From Marinisporobacter sp. (GTDB lineage: Bacteria > Bacillota > Clostridia > Peptostreptococcales > Thermotaleaceae), in assembly GCA_025210395.1 (NCBI GenBank), contig JAOARV010000035.1, positions 1-64,000 of the forward strand: a stretch of 64,000 bases of DNA, in the 5' to 3' direction. Below, in pieces: positions 38,026 through 48,010 of the stretch; positions within the stretch are counted from its first letter, which is position 1; every line of letters starts with the position of its first letter. The notes below the pieces were generated by a model. It made no database searches. It was not told the DNA's origin and saw nothing but the letters and a program-made list of their open reading frames with translations. The translations under genes and the position numbers were made by a program.

Positions 38026-38658
38026 TTAGTTTTTTTTACTAGTTTCCTTAGTTTCCTTATTGATTACTGCTTTATTATTTACTTCTTTTTCTACTAATTT
38101 TGTAATATCATCCTGTAAATCTAATCTAAACTCAACAGCTGCATTGCCCATAGGAATTACATTCATCCCTAAGCTGATCTTTGCATCTACTGTGGGAATT
38201 TCAAATCTAAGGGTATGGTCTGTTTTATTCTTACCTACTTCATTTTTTTCCTCATAAGTTTTTAAAAGCGTACTTGTATGCTCTACTTCTTTTCCATCAA
38301 TCATAACTTTTCTATTTTCCATCCAGTCTGTTCTTATCAAATTGATAGATAAATATTCCTTCGTTTTATTTTTATCTTTTTCATCCTTTACAACCTCTAA
38401 AATCCCTGTGGAATTCATATATTGTCCTGCCATAGACATTTCATCTACATATTTTTTCAAAGCATATACGGTTACTTTATATTTTCCTACCTTAAGTGGC
38501 TCTTGCTCTCCCTTTACTATGATTTTTTCTGCTTGAACAACTTCTTTTTTTAATGGTTCAATAGCTTTTGTGCCTTGTGCTGACGTTGACAAGGGAGCTG
38601 CCACTAAACAACCTGCTACTAAAACACTACTCATACCTAATAATAATTTATTTTTCAT
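38026..38658 (-). CDS. Secreted stand-alone NEAT-like protein
   Basis: About 210 residues with a signal peptide (KNKLLLGMSSVLVAGCLVAAP). One domain of about 125 residues (about 45-185) looks like a NEAT domain: KYKVTVYALKKY, EMSMAGQYMNST, a strand with LRFEIPTVDAKI, and a final MNVIPMGNAAVEFRLDLQ. NEAT domains bind heme through a Tyr (YxxxY) in the last strands; that position here reads MGNAAVEF with no Tyr. It resembles the last two domains of the giant neighbour (38860-46113) most closely. I use the ATG at 38658 with GGGGG upstream. There is no LPXTG anchor; it may be secreted or wall-associated by another route. Possible shuttle between the surface protein and the lipoprotein. Confidence 0.7.
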   Translation of the reverse strand: MKNKLLLGMSSVLVAGCLVAAPLSTSAQGTKAIEPLKKEVVQAEKIIVKGEQEPLKVGKYKVTVYALKKYVDEMSMAGQYMNSTGILEVVKDEKDKNKTKEYLSINLIRTDWMENRKVMIDGKEVEHTSTLLKTYEEKNEVGKNKTDHTLRFEIPTVDAKISLGMNVIPMGNAAVEFRLDLQDDITKLVEKEVNNKAVINKETKETSKKN

Positions 38659-38859
38659 AATATCCCCCACCCCTATTTTTTATAAACTTTTACTTTTAAA
38701 AACATTTATTTTTTCTCTATCCTTATATTCTTTTCACAATAAACTTCTCCCACAATCACTGGGTTGAAGATGAGAAGTTTCCTCATCTTCATAGATCCTC
38801 CCAATGACATGATTATGAAAATCCTTTTTACTTCATTACTACTTTTATTTTTCTTTATT

Positions 38860-41800
38860 CTATTTTTTATTTGTATCTGTTTTTTCTACCATATTTACTT
38901 TTTTAGTAATAACAATTTTTTGTTCTTCCTTAACCCATTTTACTTCATGCTTTAAGCTTTCTGAAATGAATCTGATTGGTACAAAGGTTCTTTCGTTAAT
39001 AATCTTTGGAGCTACATCCATTTTGATCGTTTTTCCATTTACCTTTGCAGATTTTTGATCTAGCTGTAGCTCGATTTTCATATCACCATCACTTAATAAA
39101 ATACTTCTAGTTGATTCTTCCCACTTCACCTTTGCCCCTAATGTTTCACAAATTCCTCTTAGAGGGACTAATGTTCTATTTTCTTCTATAAGGGGTGCTA
39201 CATCTAATTGGATGTTTTTGGTTTCTCCTTTTTTTACATCTACTATCTTTGGTAATTGAATATATAAGTAGATTTTTTCTTGAAGCTCCTTTGCTGTAGC
39301 CTTTTTAAGTTTAATATCAAAGCCTGTATATCCTTCTTTTTTCTCTGACATACATATACTAAATCTTATTTTTGCAGCTGCATCTGGTACTTCAAATCGA
39401 ATAACTGTATTTTTTTCATTATTCGTTATTTTTTCATACTTTGCACCCATAGAGTTTACATATACTTTAAGGTCTTTTATTTCGTCTACATTTTTCAACA
39501 TGACTTGTACATAATTTTTACCTTTAATTACTTCATAATTGATCTCATCGACTAAATATTTTTGAACCATGGCTAGTAAGCTTTTATCTGTTTCCTTTAC
39601 TTCCATAGTCATTTCATAGAGTCCATTTTTGCTTAGATCTACTGCTTTGATGATTTTTCCTTCTAGTAGGTTCAGATAGATATCTATACTGTCATCCGTT
39701 TTCTTCTTCATTTTATCTTGGTCTAATACTACTCTAAAAGTAACTTCTTTATTATCCTCTGGTACTATTTTTGCTTTTAATTTTATAGTAGCATCTAGCT
39801 TTGGTATTTCAAATTTAATCATGTTAGCTTTCTTGCCATTGTCATATTCTTTTACTATTTTTGTTTCGTATGCTACATTGTTTCCATCTACTTCTATTTT
39901 TAAGTCTTTTATATCTTCCTTATTCTTTATGAATAAGCGTACATGATTTTTATCACTCTCAACTTTCACATCTCCTTTTTTAAGGAAATAAGATTCCGCT
40001 ATTGAAGCTTTATCTTCACTTTCTTTTAATATTTTTATGTCTGCTTCATAAGAACCATTTTCTATTTTTTCAGCTTCTTTTATTATTAAACTTACATTAT
40101 CTAAGCTATCTAAATCAAACATTAACTTAAATTTTTGTCTAGTTTCTCCCATTCCATCTGGTACATATACTTGGCATGTTATTCCTTCTTTTATAGCTTC
40201 CTTTTTAACTTCTAATTCGATTTCAAGAGAGTCATTTGTTGCATCATAGCTTCTACGTGTATTTACAAGCTCTCCAGAGCTATTTTCATATTTTAACTCT
40301 TTTAATTTACTTAATGAAATATTTGTGCTATCCCAAACCATTCGAACTGTAACTTTTTCATCCTGCACTTCAAGGGTAGTCGCTCTTTTTATAAATTGGT
40401 CAGCCATTGATTTTCCATTTTCATAAAAGTGCTTTGCCCATGCTTTAATACGATGTGTTCCATTCGTAAGACCTTTCTCTGCTGGTCCTCCTCCTGTTGT
40501 TCCTAAATCATTAGCTTCTTCGTAAGCAACAAAGGTTGTAAAGTGTGTTGTCCAAATGACTAAATCCTGACCTACATCTAATTTAGCTTCGGCTACATTA
40601 GCAGCCTTCATAGCTTTACCTGCAGCCTCTGAAGTGTTTTGAGCTGCTAAAAGGGTATGGCTAATTTCAGTAGGAGCATCTCCTTCTTTTCTTATAAATG
40701 CTACTTTCTTACCTGCTTGATTTGGTAATACTATTTTTACTGGCTGATCAAAGGTTAATGTTTTATCATCAACTCCTAATGATATTGCCATCTTTGGTGT
40801 ACCATTGATATTTGAAATAGCTTCATTTTTTACAGTTGTTGGCATTTTCATTATTCCATCCCAGTTTTCATCACCTGTTACCTTGATTCCTGCTGGCATA
40901 GTAACACTTCCATGATTTGATGTAATTTCTAGCTTAGGCAGTATTGTTTCTTTTTTACCTTGAGCATTTAGTTTTACTGGTACTTCCATCTTAGCATCTT
41001 CTACAGCTCCTACTGGTATCTTGACACTAGATGTTTTTGCTAATTCTTCTGATATTCCATTAATTACTATTTTTTTCTTTTTATCAGTAATTCCTTGTAT
41101 CTCTTGCTTCAAGTGATTCTTATCAATAGTTACTTCTACTCTTTCTTCTAAGCTAGCTATGGCATTTTCTAATGCTTTTGCTGCTTTATCTATTTCTTGT
41201 ACTGTAGCTGTTTTTGTATTAATTGCATTGGCTACTTTTAATGCATTTTTATATACTTTGTAGCTTTCTTTTGTATATTTTTTAGTTTGATCTATTTGCG
41301 TACCGATTGCTTTTTGTAATTTTTCTATGACTTGGTCTCTATCTTTCTCATATGCTTTCACTAATTTTAACGTATCTAGATTAAATACTAGCTTGAATTT
41401 TTGTCTAGTTTCTCCCATTTCCTCTGGTACATATACTTGGAATATCTTTGGTTTCTTTAGAGTTTCTACTTGACATTCCACAGTAACTGTATCATTTTGA
41501 GGATCATACGTTCTAGTTGTATTCACAAATTCTCCATCGCTATTTTTATCCCTTAATTCTTTTAAGGAACTCAATGAAATGTTTGTACTTTCCCAAAGCA
41601 TCTTAACACTAATTTTTCCATCCTTAACTTTAAGGGTTGCAGGTTTTTTTATGAATTGGTTCGCCATTGAGAATTCATTTGGTTCATAGTAATGTCTTGC
41701 TACTGCTGAAATAATATATTCTCCATCCTTAAGATCCTCTACAGCAATCTGTTCACCCTTTATAGATATATCATAAGTTGCTGTTTTCCCATTGACCATC

Positions 41801-44800
41801 ACAGTTAGTGTCTGACTTTTAACAGCACTTGAGCTATCAAAGCCAGTAACATTTGCCTCTGAGATATTCAATGTCTTTTGAGTACCATTATCATAGGTTC
41901 CTGTAGCTACTAGTCCACTAAGATCTAGAGCTTCTCCCACTTTATATTCTTTTTTCACATTTGTTGTATCTAGGACTATACTTTCTAACTTTATAGTATT
42001 TAGTGGTTTGCCAGTAGACATGTCTACTAATGTGTCCGTATTAAATACAATTCTTAATTCAGGTTTATATTCTTCCATTCCAGTTGGAGCATAAACCTTT
42101 AAGTACTTATCCTCTGTGATACTTTCTACTGGAAGAGTAATAGTTAGTGCCTCTTTTTCAGCATCGTATTTTACGTTTTTAGAATAGGTATATTTACCGT
42201 ATGTATCAGGGTCATCATCTGGAATTATTAGCGACACATATTCTCCGTTCTCATCCTTGTACCAAAGACCTTCTAGTTTTTTTATGCTTATAAGATCACT
42301 GCTACTCCACACCATAGTAAGGGTCATCTTTCCGTTTTCAATCTTTACTTTTGCAGTTTCTCTGACAAATTGATCGGTCATAGATAGTATGTTTTCTCTT
42401 TCTCTCATAGCATCAATATCAATAGCGTATGTACCATCAGGTAGATGATCTAAATCAAGCTTTCCTTCACCCTCCTTTGGTATAGATATGGCAATTTTGT
42501 ACTTAACTGTACTGTTGTCAGTTTTATTAGTTGCAACTAGAGTGATTTCATTAATCCCTGATTTCAAGCCTTTGATTGTAAATGATTCTCCACTATTGAT
42601 AGTATTGTTATTCACAGTAATTTTGGTTTCACTATGAACACTCGTAGGTTTAATAGTAATAGAAGGAGTAGTTACAGAAGCCTTAAAATTGTAACTATAA
42701 TATTTTATATTTTTGTTTTTTAAAACAATTGAACCAACACTGGTATCTATCACCTTTAGTGTAGCAAATAAACCATTTACATTATAAGCGGATGCCGAAT
42801 GACCACCATCCAAAAAATCCTGTATTTCCTTCTTTGCATCAAAGTCATTGTTCCAATTAATATAGTTAAAATCAATTTTAAAATCATCTAAGTTTTTCAT
42901 ATTCTTCAAATAACCTTTAGGTATGTTAGATATATAATTATTGCTCATATTTAATGTCTTCAAATTTGATAACGTCTTCCCCCACTGTGGTAATTGCTCG
43001 ATTTCGTTATAGCTAAAATCTACACTAGTTACATTGGTTAGGTTTCTCAAATCTACAACATTTCCCTCTGAATCAACATTGACATCCGTCAAGGAATTCT
43101 GGTTCATACTAATTTCTTTTAAAGCTATCAGTTTTGATATAGAGCTTGGAAACTTTGAAAAGTTGTTGTAGCTCATATTCAAAGTGCTTAATTTGATAAG
43201 CTTGCCCATAGATGCTGGCAATGCTTTCAACTTATTACCATGTACATCTAATGATGTAAGACCTGTCAAATCTCCAATACTGTCAGGTAATATTTCAAAT
43301 CTGTTGCTATCAAGGTCCAATGTTTTCAGATTGGTAAGTCCATCTAAGTCCTCTGGTAGATTAGCAAGCTTATTTCCCTGTAATTGAATCTTCTCCAAAT
43401 TACTCATATTATTTATACTATCTGGCAATACTGCAATATTATTGTTTTCTAAGTTAAGAGTAGGTAAAGCTATTAAATTGGAAATGTTTTTATTAATTGA
43501 TCTGATACTATTATTCCCTAGTTCAAGCGTCTCAATAGATTTTATGTTACAGATATCTTCTGAAATACTCGTTAGTTCATTGTTATCAGCAATAAGTGTC
43601 GTTAACTTAGGCAGTTTATCTAGCTTTATGTTAGTAAGAGCATTCTTGCTTAAATAAAGTTCAATAAGCTCTGGTAAATTTTTCACTTCAATAGAAGTAA
43701 GTTTATTCCCTCCGAGCTTCAAATGAGTTAGATTTTTTAGCTTACTCAAATCGATAGCAGTTAGTTTATTTTCTGTTCCGATAAATTCAGTCAAAGAAAC
43801 TAATTCTTCAATCCCACTATTCTCTAAAGTTGTAATATTATTCTTGCTTATATCCAGATATTTGAGGCGTACAAGTTCACTTAAATCAGGTAATGAATCC
43901 AAATTACAACTAGATATAGATAGATTTTCCAAAGTTGTTAATTTTTTAAGCTGTGATACATCTGTCAGCGAATTTTTATCCACATATAATTCCTCAAGTT
44001 TAGTCATATTTTTCATATTTGGAAGAGATGTTAACCCAGTTCCATTCAAATTTAATATTTTCAGTTTAGTTAAATAGCTCAAATCAGATAACTTATTTGT
44101 GGACATAACACTTGATAGATTATTTGAACTTAGATCCAGTTTAGTAATATTCTTAGCATGACACAATCCTGAATAATCTTGAATCGAACTATCACCATAA
44201 CTTTTCGACAAATCTAATGTGCCAGTTAGCCCCATCAGTTCACCCACAGTGATATCATGATTCTTTTCAACCCTTAAGGCATCACACAACTTTTCCTTTA
44301 ATACATTATCTTTAATGTCTACTACTTGTGTTTTATCATAGATAATAACCACAGCAGTTGCAGTTACATCTTTTCCAAGGGTGTAACCTTTTGGAATTTT
44401 TCCTAATTCAGCAGTGAAGATATATTTCCCCACAGTATCAGGATCATATTTATTTGTGTTCTTCCACTTAGTAACGGGAATCATATCATTAGTATTAGAA
44501 ATGATAACACTAGAATAATTTTCGCTAAGATAGCTAGTTATAGCATAAACATCATTGTAAACTGTGTTATCTGTAGTTCCACCGTATAGCTCTATTGTTT
44601 TGAATTTAGTAATTTCTACTATCTTATCATCAGATTCGATAGTAATCGTATAGATACCAGTTACTGTTCCATCTTGTGCATATATTCTTAAGTAAACCAT
44701 CGTGTTTTCACCTGCTACAAGACTTACAGGTTCGGTTGTTGGTCTTCCATACTTATTTGTACCTAAAAATTCAATAGTAGCATCTTTATCTTTAACATTA

Positions 44801-46113
44801 AAGTTATCTAATGAAATAGATTTCACTTCACTATTTACTGTCACAGATGCTTTAATCTCGTACGCTTTACCTTCAGACACAGATTTTTTAGAAACTATAG
44901 TAGGTATTTTTCCTAATACTTTATCTAACTCCACTTTGTCAGGAATACCATTATCATTTGCATCATCTTTTTTAGCTCTGCTTATAGTGAGACAGTAGGC
45001 ACTATGTATTGACATATCAGCTGCATGTATAATTATGGTAATGGTTTTTTCTTCACCTGATTCCAGGCTTATACTATCTTCTGGTACACCACTTCCTTCT
45101 GGATTATTTATCAATCCAAATGTAGAAGTTGCATCTTTAAGGGCAATATCACTTCTCGAAATAGTTTCCACATCATAATCCACTGATAACGATGCATCAA
45201 TCTTATGCAACTTATAAGCTCCTCCAGCCATTTCTACATATTTCTTTTTATTAATAGTCATCTCTTTTCCTAGTACAGTATCTATCTCCACCTTGTCTGT
45301 AATACTGTTTTTATTTTCATCAGGGTTTTTAGCTCTACTTATAGTGAGACAGTAGGCACTATGTATTGACATATCAGCTGCATGTATAACTATAGTAATG
45401 GTTTTCTCTTCACCTGCTTCGAGGCTTATGCTATTTTCTGGTACACCACTTCCTTCTGGATTATTTATCAATCCAAATGTAGAAGTTGAATTTTGAAGGA
45501 CAATATCAGTTCTCGAAATAGCTTCCACATCATATCCCACTGATAACGATGCAGCAACCTTATGCAACTTATAAGCTCCTCCAGCCATTTCTACATATTT
45601 CTTTTTATCAATAGTCAGCTCTTTTCCTAGTACAGTATCTATCTTCACTTTGTCTGAAATACTTTTACCATCTTCGTCTCCTTCTTTAACTGCCTCTTTG
45701 TTGATAGTAATAGTATATTTACTTGATACAGAGTCATCAGCTGCTACGACTTTCACATAAACCGTTGTAGCTTTACCTGCCTCTAACTCTACAGCTTCAC
45801 TGTTTTCCTTATTATCTTGGTTTGAGTCTTTTCCATAAAAATACAACGTTGCTTTTGAATCCTTCTTCTCAAAGTCACTCAATTTTACAGAAGTTATATC
45901 ATTTGTCACTGATATTGATGTTTCAGCAGAATAAACTGTATCTGCTACCGTTACATTTGTCTCATCAACCTCCTGTCCCAAAACCGTTGAAAGTGCAACT
46001 TCATTAGGAAGCTTCGATTCTTCAGTAGCATGCACTACTATTGGTGGTACTAAGGTTAATAGCATGGCAAATACTAAAAAGCCACTTAAAGTTTTTTGGT
46101 AAAGCTTTTTCAT
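38860..46113 (-). CDS. Giant surface protein with LRRs and about five NEAT-like domains
   Basis: 2417 residues, secreted (signal peptide about 1-29, ending VVHAT). Residues 40-490 hold four beta-sandwich repeats, the second and third nearly identical. About 630-1110 is a long leucine-rich repeat region. NEAT-like domains follow at about 1225-1360, 1455-1590, 1882-2010, 2017-2135 and 2160-2275, each with a SMxxQF-like first motif (LSMTDQF, FSMANQF, KSMADQF). An Ig-like module and a FIVAR-like helical stretch lie between domains. A copper amine oxidase N-type (wall-binding) repeat ends the protein (about 2300-2417). The NEAT-plus-LRR mix recalls IlsA of Bacillus cereus, but the heme-ligating Tyr of the last strands is absent (YAPTGMEEYK; VYVPEEMGETRQ). 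It has no LPXTG or SLH. Probable role: capture of heme or a related tetrapyrrole at the cell surface. Confidence 0.85.
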   Translation of the reverse strand: MKKLYQKTLSGFLVFAMLLTLVPPIVVHATEESKLPNEVALSTVLGQEVDETNVTVADTVYSAETSISVTNDITSVKLSDFEKKDSKATLYFYGKDSNQDNKENSEAVELEAGKATTVYVKVVAADDSVSSKYTITINKEAVKEGDEDGKSISDKVKIDTVLGKELTIDKKKYVEMAGGAYKLHKVAASLSVGYDVEAISRTDIVLQNSTSTFGLINNPEGSGVPENSISLEAGEEKTITIVIHAADMSIHSAYCLTISRAKNPDENKNSITDKVEIDTVLGKEMTINKKKYVEMAGGAYKLHKIDASLSVDYDVETISRSDIALKDATSTFGLINNPEGSGVPEDSISLESGEEKTITIIIHAADMSIHSAYCLTISRAKKDDANDNGIPDKVELDKVLGKIPTIVSKKSVSEGKAYEIKASVTVNSEVKSISLDNFNVKDKDATIEFLGTNKYGRPTTEPVSLVAGENTMVYLRIYAQDGTVTGIYTITIESDDKIVEITKFKTIELYGGTTDNTVYNDVYAITSYLSENYSSVIISNTNDMIPVTKWKNTNKYDPDTVGKYIFTAELGKIPKGYTLGKDVTATAVVIIYDKTQVVDIKDNVLKEKLCDALRVEKNHDITVGELMGLTGTLDLSKSYGDSSIQDYSGLCHAKNITKLDLSSNNLSSVMSTNKLSDLSYLTKLKILNLNGTGLTSLPNMKNMTKLEELYVDKNSLTDVSQLKKLTTLENLSISSCNLDSLPDLSELVRLKYLDISKNNITTLENSGIEELVSLTEFIGTENKLTAIDLSKLKNLTHLKLGGNKLTSIEVKNLPELIELYLSKNALTNIKLDKLPKLTTLIADNNELTSISEDICNIKSIETLELGNNSIRSINKNISNLIALPTLNLENNNIAVLPDSINNMSNLEKIQLQGNKLANLPEDLDGLTNLKTLDLDSNRFEILPDSIGDLTGLTSLDVHGNKLKALPASMGKLIKLSTLNMSYNNFSKFPSSISKLIALKEISMNQNSLTDVNVDSEGNVVDLRNLTNVTSVDFSYNEIEQLPQWGKTLSNLKTLNMSNNYISNIPKGYLKNMKNLDDFKIDFNYINWNNDFDAKKEIQDFLDGGHSASAYNVNGLFATLKVIDTSVGSIVLKNKNIKYYSYNFKASVTTPSITIKPTSVHSETKITVNNNTINSGESFTIKGLKSGINEITLVATNKTDNSTVKYKIAISIPKEGEGKLDLDHLPDGTYAIDIDAMRERENILSMTDQFVRETAKVKIENGKMTLTMVWSSSDLISIKKLEGLWYKDENGEYVSLIIPDDDPDTYGKYTYSKNVKYDAEKEALTITLPVESITEDKYLKVYAPTGMEEYKPELRIVFNTDTLVDMSTGKPLNTIKLESIVLDTTNVKKEYKVGEALDLSGLVATGTYDNGTQKTLNISEANVTGFDSSSAVKSQTLTVMVNGKTATYDISIKGEQIAVEDLKDGEYIISAVARHYYEPNEFSMANQFIKKPATLKVKDGKISVKMLWESTNISLSSLKELRDKNSDGEFVNTTRTYDPQNDTVTVECQVETLKKPKIFQVYVPEEMGETRQKFKLVFNLDTLKLVKAYEKDRDQVIEKLQKAIGTQIDQTKKYTKESYKVYKNALKVANAINTKTATVQEIDKAAKALENAIASLEERVEVTIDKNHLKQEIQGITDKKKKIVINGISEELAKTSSVKIPVGAVEDAKMEVPVKLNAQGKKETILPKLEITSNHGSVTMPAGIKVTGDENWDGIMKMPTTVKNEAISNINGTPKMAISLGVDDKTLTFDQPVKIVLPNQAGKKVAFIRKEGDAPTEISHTLLAAQNTSEAAGKAMKAANVAEAKLDVGQDLVIWTTHFTTFVAYEEANDLGTTGGGPAEKGLTNGTHRIKAWAKHFYENGKSMADQFIKRATTLEVQDEKVTVRMVWDSTNISLSKLKELKYENSSGELVNTRRSYDATNDSLEIELEVKKEAIKEGITCQVYVPDGMGETRQKFKLMFDLDSLDNVSLIIKEAEKIENGSYEADIKILKESEDKASIAESYFLKKGDVKVESDKNHVRLFIKNKEDIKDLKIEVDGNNVAYETKIVKEYDNGKKANMIKFEIPKLDATIKLKAKIVPEDNKEVTFRVVLDQDKMKKKTDDSIDIYLNLLEGKIIKAVDLSKNGLYEMTMEVKETDKSLLAMVQKYLVDEINYEVIKGKNYVQVMLKNVDEIKDLKVYVNSMGAKYEKITNNEKNTVIRFEVPDAAAKIRFSICMSEKKEGYTGFDIKLKKATAKELQEKIYLYIQLPKIVDVKKGETKNIQLDVAPLIEENRTLVPLRGICETLGAKVKWEESTRSILLSDGDMKIELQLDQKSAKVNGKTIKMDVAPKIINERTFVPIRFISESLKHEVKWVKEEQKIVITKKVNMVEKTDTNKK

Positions 46114-46387
46114 TTATTGGCAACCCCCTTATTGTAAAAACATTTTGGTTCAACGTCAAAGTTTGTAATTTAAAGAAAATAAAATCCTGTCAATAAAATT
46201 ATAAAATGTAATCATTTCCAATTAAATCATTGAGAATGGCTCTATATCCATACTTTTGAAAAAATAATATTCTACAGAGTATCTCATAAAAATAAATTGA
46301 CAATAGTTATAACACTTACTTATCACAAAATTCTTTGTTGAACCAACATTTTTCCTTTAATTTTTGTATAAACCACTTTTTTTAAAA

Positions 46388-46434
46388 AATAAAAAATCTC
46401 AGCAGCTAGTATATACCAGCTACTGAAGTTTTTT
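46388..46434 (-). terminator. Terminator after the second small secreted protein gene
   Basis: Minus strand CTTCAGTAGCTGG pairs with CTAGCTGCTGAG and is followed by ATTTTTTATTTTTT. It lies between 46493-46957 and the giant surface protein, suggesting partial or full termination there and a separate promoter, not clearly seen, in the 270 bp that follow. Confidence 0.75.
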
Positions 46435-46492
46435 GTCACAAGCTATACAGGTGCATCACTTGTTCTTTACTGTTTTTTCTCTTTTTACTAAA

Positions 46493-46957
46493 CTAATTCT
46501 GTTGATTATTCTTAGTAATGCAGAATTCAACATTGCTAGTTGGAATTGTAATTCCTACAACATCGCTTTTTACTTTTGCAGGATAAAAATTATTGCCATC
46601 TTCAAGTTCAGAAGCTGGGAAATTGATGGTTACTGTGTCACCAGAAAAGCTTGCAGCTGTATAGTTGCCATCACCATTAAAATCAACTGATAAACTTATC
46701 ATATTTCCAGGTATAAACCACTTATAAAATGTTTGCGTTTTAAATGTAAGGGTTGCAATATCTCCAGTCACATCTAGCTCTTGTGATCCTGGAACAATTG
46801 CCTTGTTTGACATAGAAGTAGCAGAAGTGGTTGTAGTAGCACCATCCTTATAAATAGTGATATTAGCAGGTACATTAGTTGCATATGCAACTGTTAATGA
46901 TAATAGCATCATTAATGCCACTACAAGTACAGATGTTTTTTTCATAGATTTTATCAT
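46493..46957 (-). CDS. Small secreted protein, paralogue of the upstream gene
   Basis: 154 residues: signal peptide (VLVVALMMLLSLTVAYA) and a compact beta-rich mature domain with VDFNGDGNYTAASFSGD near the middle and a single Cys close to the end (VEFCITKNN). It is clearly homologous to 47113-47553, with an almost identical signal peptide, so the pair arose by tandem duplication. DFNGDGNY resembles a calcium-binding-type loop. No family recognised. It follows a B12 riboswitch and another copy and precedes the surface protein, so it may serve extracellular ligand capture; this is inference. Confidence 0.7.
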   Translation of the reverse strand: MIKSMKKTSVLVVALMMLLSLTVAYATNVPANITIYKDGATTTTSATSMSNKAIVPGSQELDVTGDIATLTFKTQTFYKWFIPGNMISLSVDFNGDGNYTAASFSGDTVTINFPASELEDGNNFYPAKVKSDVVGITIPTSNVEFCITKNNQQN

Positions 46958-47000
46958 TTTTATTCCTCCTTTTTTTAATGCTAGATTTATCTAACATTTA

Positions 47001-47032
47001 TGCCAGCAGATAGCATACGCTAGCTACTGAAG
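47001..47032 (-). repeat. Hairpin between the tandem secreted protein genes
   Basis: CTTCAGTAGCTAGC pairs with GCTATCTGCTGG, the same element as the terminator at 46388-46434 but without a T run. It probably duplicated with the gene and then lost terminator function, allowing readthrough. Confidence 0.5.
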
Positions 47033-47112
47033 TTCTTTTGTCATAAGTACTTTAGATATTTCGCTTATCTTTTGCTATTTTCTCTTTTTTGCTAAATTAA
47101 GCATATTGATCA

Positions 47113-47553
47113 TTACTTAGTAATACAGAACTCAAAATCTCTAGCTGAAATTGCAATTCCAACAATATCAGTTTTTGCTTTTGCAGGATAAAAATTCTTA
47201 CCATCTTTCAATTTAGAAGCTGAGAACTTAAGTGTTACTTTATCACCAGAAAAACTTGCATCAGTATAGTCCCCATCACCATTAAAATCAACTGATAACC
47301 TTATCATATTCCAAGGTATAGCATAAAAATCATTTTTCTGAATATGAAATGTAAGCGTTGCTTCATCTCCTTCTACAACCAAATTTTGTGATCCTTGAAC
47401 AATTGCCTTGTTTAATACTGAAATCTTTGTAGTAGAACCATCCTTATAAATAGCAATATCAGCAGGTACATTAGTTGCATATGCAACTGTTAATGATAGT
47501 AGCATCATTAACGCCACTACAAGTACTGATGCTCTCTTCATAGACTTTATCAT
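47113..47553 (-). CDS. Small secreted protein, first gene after the cobalamin riboswitch
   Basis: 146 residues with signal peptide (VLVVALMMLLSLTVAYA) and a mature domain like that of 46493-46957 (VDFNGDGDYTDASFSGDK; ending FEFCITK). It is the first coding region after the B12 riboswitch and its terminator, so it should be made when cobalamin is scarce. Its ATG is preceded by AAAGGAGG. No enzyme motif is visible; a small, abundant, exported beta domain could be a binding protein. Function unknown. Confidence 0.72.
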   Translation of the reverse strand: MIKSMKRASVLVVALMMLLSLTVAYATNVPADIAIYKDGSTTKISVLNKAIVQGSQNLVVEGDEATLTFHIQKNDFYAIPWNMIRLSVDFNGDGDYTDASFSGDKVTLKFSASKLKDGKNFYPAKAKTDIVGIAISARDFEFCITK

Positions 47554-47660
47554 TTGTTTTCCTCCTTTCTTTCATGTTAGATATGTCTAACATTTTATTA
47601 TAAAAAATAAGCAGTATATCACTTAATTTTAAGCTACTAAAATAGTTTTTAAAATGAAAT

Positions 47661-47694
47661 TCAAAAACCCTATCTTCCAAAAAAGATAGGGTTC
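47661..47694 (-). terminator. Expression-platform terminator of the cobalamin riboswitch
   Basis: On the minus strand AACCCTATCTT pairs with AAGATAGGGTT and is followed by TTTTT. It is placed after the aptamer and before the first gene start, as expected for transcription attenuation when cobalamin binds. Confidence 0.85.
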
Positions 47695-47780
47695 GTAATA
47701 TACAACATAACTTGCTATACTGATTATAAACAAGTTTCCTATAGTACTACTCCTCTTCTCGGAAGGACATATATACCTAA

Positions 47781-47949
47781 AGCTTTTGGCAGGTCTCCTG
47801 ACTTATGGATTATCGTTTTCCTTCGCCTTCCCAAAATTCACAGTGGCATATTGAAGAATCACTCCCCATTTACAGTGGCCGGACCGTTCGAGATTTTCAC
47901 TCGATTCCCTTTTCATCTTTTATCCTAAGGATAAAGAAACCTAAAAGCT
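47781..47949 (-). promoter_or_regulatory. Cobalamin riboswitch (B12 aptamer)
   Basis: The minus strand carries the B12 box near its 3' end (GTCAGGAGACCTGCC, 47802-47788) and two GCCACTG motifs (47879-47873 and 47847-47841). GGGAAGGCGAA lies between the second of these and the B12 box. The end stem P1 forms between AGCTTTT (47949-47943... read as AGCTTTT) and AAAAGCT (47787-47781). These are the conserved parts of the AdoCbl class. A terminator follows at 47661-47694. The switch lies upstream of the small secreted proteins, surface protein and importer, so cobalamin should repress them. Confidence 0.93.
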
Positions 47950-48010
47950 ATCTATTCATTTTTTCTAAACACATCTATTGAATGTAATATTTTTCCTTTT
48001 CTCTTCACAT

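Noticed and set aside
38860-46113. Sortase LPXTG or SLH anchoring of the giant protein
   Set aside because: Neither motif is present at the C-terminus; the end is a copper amine oxidase N-type repeat followed by a charged tail.
46140-46385. Fur box and own promoter before the giant surface protein gene
   Set aside because: A TTGACA exists on the minus strand but no acceptable -10 follows, and no good match to the Fur dyad was found.
47471-47680. 69-residue open frame between the riboswitch and the first secreted protein
   Set aside because: It begins inside the terminator hairpin and overlaps the signal peptide region of the real gene in another frame.
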